Program-made: the position numbers and the translations under genes | Assembly: GCA_949130485.1 (NCBI GenBank) | Contig: OX422191.1 | Coordinates: forward strand, 5,705,754 to 5,769,753 | Source: Agelas oroides | Lineage: Eukaryota > Porifera > Demospongiae > Agelasida > Agelasidae | DNA length: 64,000 nt | Direction: 5' to 3' | The notes under the pieces: model-generated | Database searches by the model: none | Seen by the model: only the letters and a program-made list of their open reading frames with translations | Told to the model about the DNA's origin: nothing | Part shown: piece after piece, positions 61,191 to 64,000 of the stretch | Position numbering within the stretch: position 1 is the stretch's first letter | Layout: every line of letters begins with the position of its first letter

Positions 61191-64000
61191 GTGGTGAAAA
61201 CTGCTATCTCGATCGTCTATGGCACTTAAACAGGCCTACACGTGCTTCATAGCACGCCCTCGGAGGTTAAAACTGCTTTATCAGGATTTCCCGCACATAA
61301 ACAGGCTTGCCCGATTCTCACAGGACCTCCACAGTGGTGAAAACTGCTTTCTCGATCATCCTTGGCACTTAAACAGGACTACACGTGCTTCACAGGATCT
61401 CCTCGGAGGTTAAAACTGCTTTACCAGGATTTCCCGCACATAAACATGCTTGCACTTAGCTCACACAGCCTCCACAGAGGTGAACACTGCTTTGTCGATC
61501 GTCCCAGGCACTTAAACATGTCTCCACGTGTTTCACAGCACCTCCTCGGAGGTTAAAACGGTGTTGTCATGTCTTTCCCGCACATAAACAAGCTTGCACG
61601 AGTATCACAGGACTTCAACAGTGCTTTCTTGACCGTCCTTGGCACTTAAACAGGCCTACACGTGCTTCATAGCACGCCCTCGGAGGTTAAAACTGCTTTA
61701 TCAGGATTTCCCGCACATAAACAGGCTAGTACGAGCCTCACAGGACCTCCACAGTGGTGAAAACTGCATTCTCAACCGTCCCTAGCACTTAAACAGGCCT
61801 ACACGTGCTTCAAAGCTTCTCCGCGGAGGTTCAAACGGGTCTTTCCCGCACATAAACAGGCTTGCACGAGCCTCACACGACCTCCACAGTGCCGATTTTC
61901 TCCACCGTCCCTGGCAGTTAAGGACGTGCTTCACAGTACCCCCTCGGAAGTGAAAACGGCGTTACCAGATCTTTTCTGCGCATAAACAGGCTTACACTAA
62001 CCTCACATGGCTTGAACAGTTGCTTTCTCGATCTTCTCTGGCACTTAAACCGGCATCCACGTGCTTCACAACTCCTCCTCCGAGGTTAAAACAGTGGTAT
62101 CAGGTCTTTTACGCACAGAAACAGGCTTGCATTAACCTCACAGTGCTTCCACAGTGGTAAAAACTGCTTTCTCGATCTTCTCTGGCAATTAAACAGGCCT
62201 CAACGTGCTTTACCGTATCTCCTAGGTGGTTAAAACGGCGTTATCAGGTTTTTCCCGCACATAAACAGGCTTCCACCAACCACACAGGGCCTTCACAGCG
62301 ATGAAAACTGCTTTCTCGATCTTCTCTGGCAATTAAACAGGCCTCAACGTGCTTTACCGTATCTCCTAGGTGGTTAAAACGGCGTTATCAGGTTTTCCCC
62401 GCACATAAACAGGCTTCCACCAACCACACAGGGCCTCCACAGCGGTGAAAACTGCTTTCTCGATCTTCTCTGGCAATTAAACAGGCCTCCACGTGCTTCA
62501 CCGTAGCTCCTAGGTGGTTAAAACGTTTTTATCCGCACATAAACAGGCTTCCACCAACCACACAGGGCCTCCACAGCGGTGAAAACTGCTTTCTGGTTCT
62601 TCTCTGCCACAGAAACCGGCCTGCACGTGCATCACAGTACCCACTTGCATGTTAAAACGGCGTTATCAGGTCTTTCCCGCACATAAACAGGTTTGCACCA
62701 ACATCACAGGGCCTCCACAGTGGACAAAACTGCTTTCTCGATCTTCTGTGCCACTTAAACAAGCCTGTACGTGCTTCACAGCACCACCTCGGAGGTTAAA
62801 ACGGTGTTATCAGGTATTTTCAGCACATAAACAAGCTTGCAACAACCTCACAGGGCTTCCACATCGGTCAAAACTGCATTCTCGATCTACTCTGACACTT
62901 AAACAGGCCTGTACGTGCTTCACAGCACCCCATCGGAGGTTAAAACGGCGTTATCATGTCTTTTCCGCACATAAACAGGCTCAGGACTTCCACAGTGGTG
63001 AAAACTGTTTTCTCGACCGTCCCTGGCACTTAAACAGGCCTACACGTGCTTCAAAGCATCTCCTCGGAGGTTAAAACGGTGTTATCAGGTCTTTCCTGCA
63101 CATAAACAGTCTTGCATGCACGAGCCTCACACGACCTCCACAGTGGCGAAAACTGCTTTTTCGACCGTCCCTGGCAGTTAAAGAGGCCTGCACGTGCTTC
63201 ACAGTACCCCCTCGGAAGTGAAAACTGTGTTATGAGGTCTTTTCCGCACATAAGCTGGCTTGCATCAACTTCACAGGTCCTCCACAGTTGCTTTCTCGAC
63301 CGTCTCTGGCACTTAAATAGGCCTACACGGGCTTCAAAGCATCTCCACGGAGGTTAAAACGGCGTTATCAGTTCTTTCGCGCACATAAACAGGCTTGCAC
63401 GAGCATCACAGCATTTCATCAGTGGTGAAAACTGCTTTCTCGATAGTCTCTGGCACTTAAACAGGCCTGCACGTGCTTCATAGCACGCCCTCGGTGGGTG
63501 AAACTGCTTTATCAGAATTTCCCGCACATAAACAGGCTTGCCCGAGCCTCACAGGATCTCCACAGTGGTGAAAACTGCTTTCTCGATCATCCTTGGGACT
63601 TAAACAGGACTACACGTGCTTCAAAGTATCTCCTCTGAGGTTAAAACTGCTTTACCAGGATTTCCCGCACATAAACATGCTTGCACTTAGCTCACACAGC
63701 ATCCACAGAGGTGAAAACTGCTTTGTCGATCGTCCCAGGCACTTAAACACGTCTCCACGTGCTTCACAGCACCTTCTCGGAGGTTAAAACGGCGTTATCA
63801 GGTCTTTCCCTCACGAAAACAGGCTTGCGCCAACCTCACAGGGCATCCACAACGCTGCAAACTGCTTTTTCGATCTTCTCTGCCACGTTAAAGCCTTCCA
63901 CGTGCTTAACAGTACCTGTTAGAAGGTTAAAACGGCGTTATCAGGTCTTTCCTGCACATAAACAGGCTTGCACCAACCTCAAAGGTGGTGAAACCTGCTT
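61191..64000 (+). repeat. Satellite array to the window end (forward)
   Basis: The first about 370 bp copies the order after insert copies 4 and 5. The region ends inside a unit at GGTGAAACCTGCTT, so the array continues beyond the window. There are no genes. Confidence 0.95.
62186..62600 (+). repeat. Three consecutive near-identical units
   Basis: Units starting CAATTAAACAGGCCTC at 62186, 62330 and 62474 are spaced exactly 144 bp. They share CTCCTAGGTGG and CTTCCACCAACCACACAGG. The third has lost about 15 bp, reading AACGTTTTTATCCGCAC. This is a small local amplification of one unit type. Confidence 0.88.

Noticed and set aside
1-64000. Some 120 reading frames of 60-207 codons on both strands
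   Set aside because: They are satellite units read in different frames. Frames occur on both strands over the same bases, begin and end at arbitrary places in the unit, break at every 1-bp length change, and show no known domain.
1-64000. CRISPR array
   Set aside because: Repeats are contiguous 144-bp units without unique spacers, far longer than CRISPR repeats, and no cas-like gene is present.
1-64000. Zinc-finger or leucine-rich repeat gene array (24- or 48-residue period, regular Cys)
   Set aside because: The spacing of Cys, His and Leu does not match either family, and the frames are not maintained.
1-64000. CENP-B box in the satellite unit
   Set aside because: The consensus unit shows no TTCG-N4-A-N2-CGGG match, so a centromere role cannot be argued from that motif.

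Overview
This window is almost entirely one tandem satellite DNA array; I find no protein-coding gene, tRNA or rRNA I can support. The unit is about 144-145 bp, and dividing the roughly 61 kb of satellite by 144 gives on the order of 420 units. Each unit is itself a diverged dimer of two 72-bp halves (about 70% alike by eye). The many reading frames of 60-207 codons, on both strands, are by-products: 144 is divisible by 3, so any frame open in one unit tends to stay open in the next. Long satellite, MITE-like insertions, a TTAA-targeting piggyBac-like element and a degenerate TTAGGG stretch point to a eukaryote, most likely an animal. I cannot name the species. A (peri)centromeric or subtelomeric location is inference.

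Layout. (1) 1-13450: forward-oriented left domain, rich in left-specific unit variants, with a block at 1-1456 repeated at 11436-12891 (exact offset 11,435 bp). (2) 13451-13692: about 240 bp of the same satellite in reverse orientation. (3) 13693-14532: the largest non-satellite stretch, about 840 bp, with clustered GGTATGA/TCATACC inverted motifs and a few good matches to animal transcription-factor sites. (4) 14533 to about 18380: forward satellite with units close to consensus and two subfamilies roughly alternating. (5) About 18380-64000: forward right domain with right-specific variants and strong higher-order repeat structure.

The right domain is interrupted by three kinds of non-satellite DNA: a 178-bp insert present six times at the same place in the unit (from 23715, 33236, 39723, 54878, 56756 and 61013); a MITE-like element at 23937-24281 holding TTAGGG-like repeats; and a 655-bp piggyBac-like element at 42371-43025 flanked by TTAA. 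Three blocks of about 400 bp (29176-29574, 35099-35505, 44054-44461) carry the satellite in reverse orientation with the same breakpoints each time.

Taken together, the array looks shaped by repeated unequal exchange and segmental amplification: single insertions and inversions were captured in larger blocks and then copied. Element boundaries and repeat counts were read by eye and may be off by a few bases.
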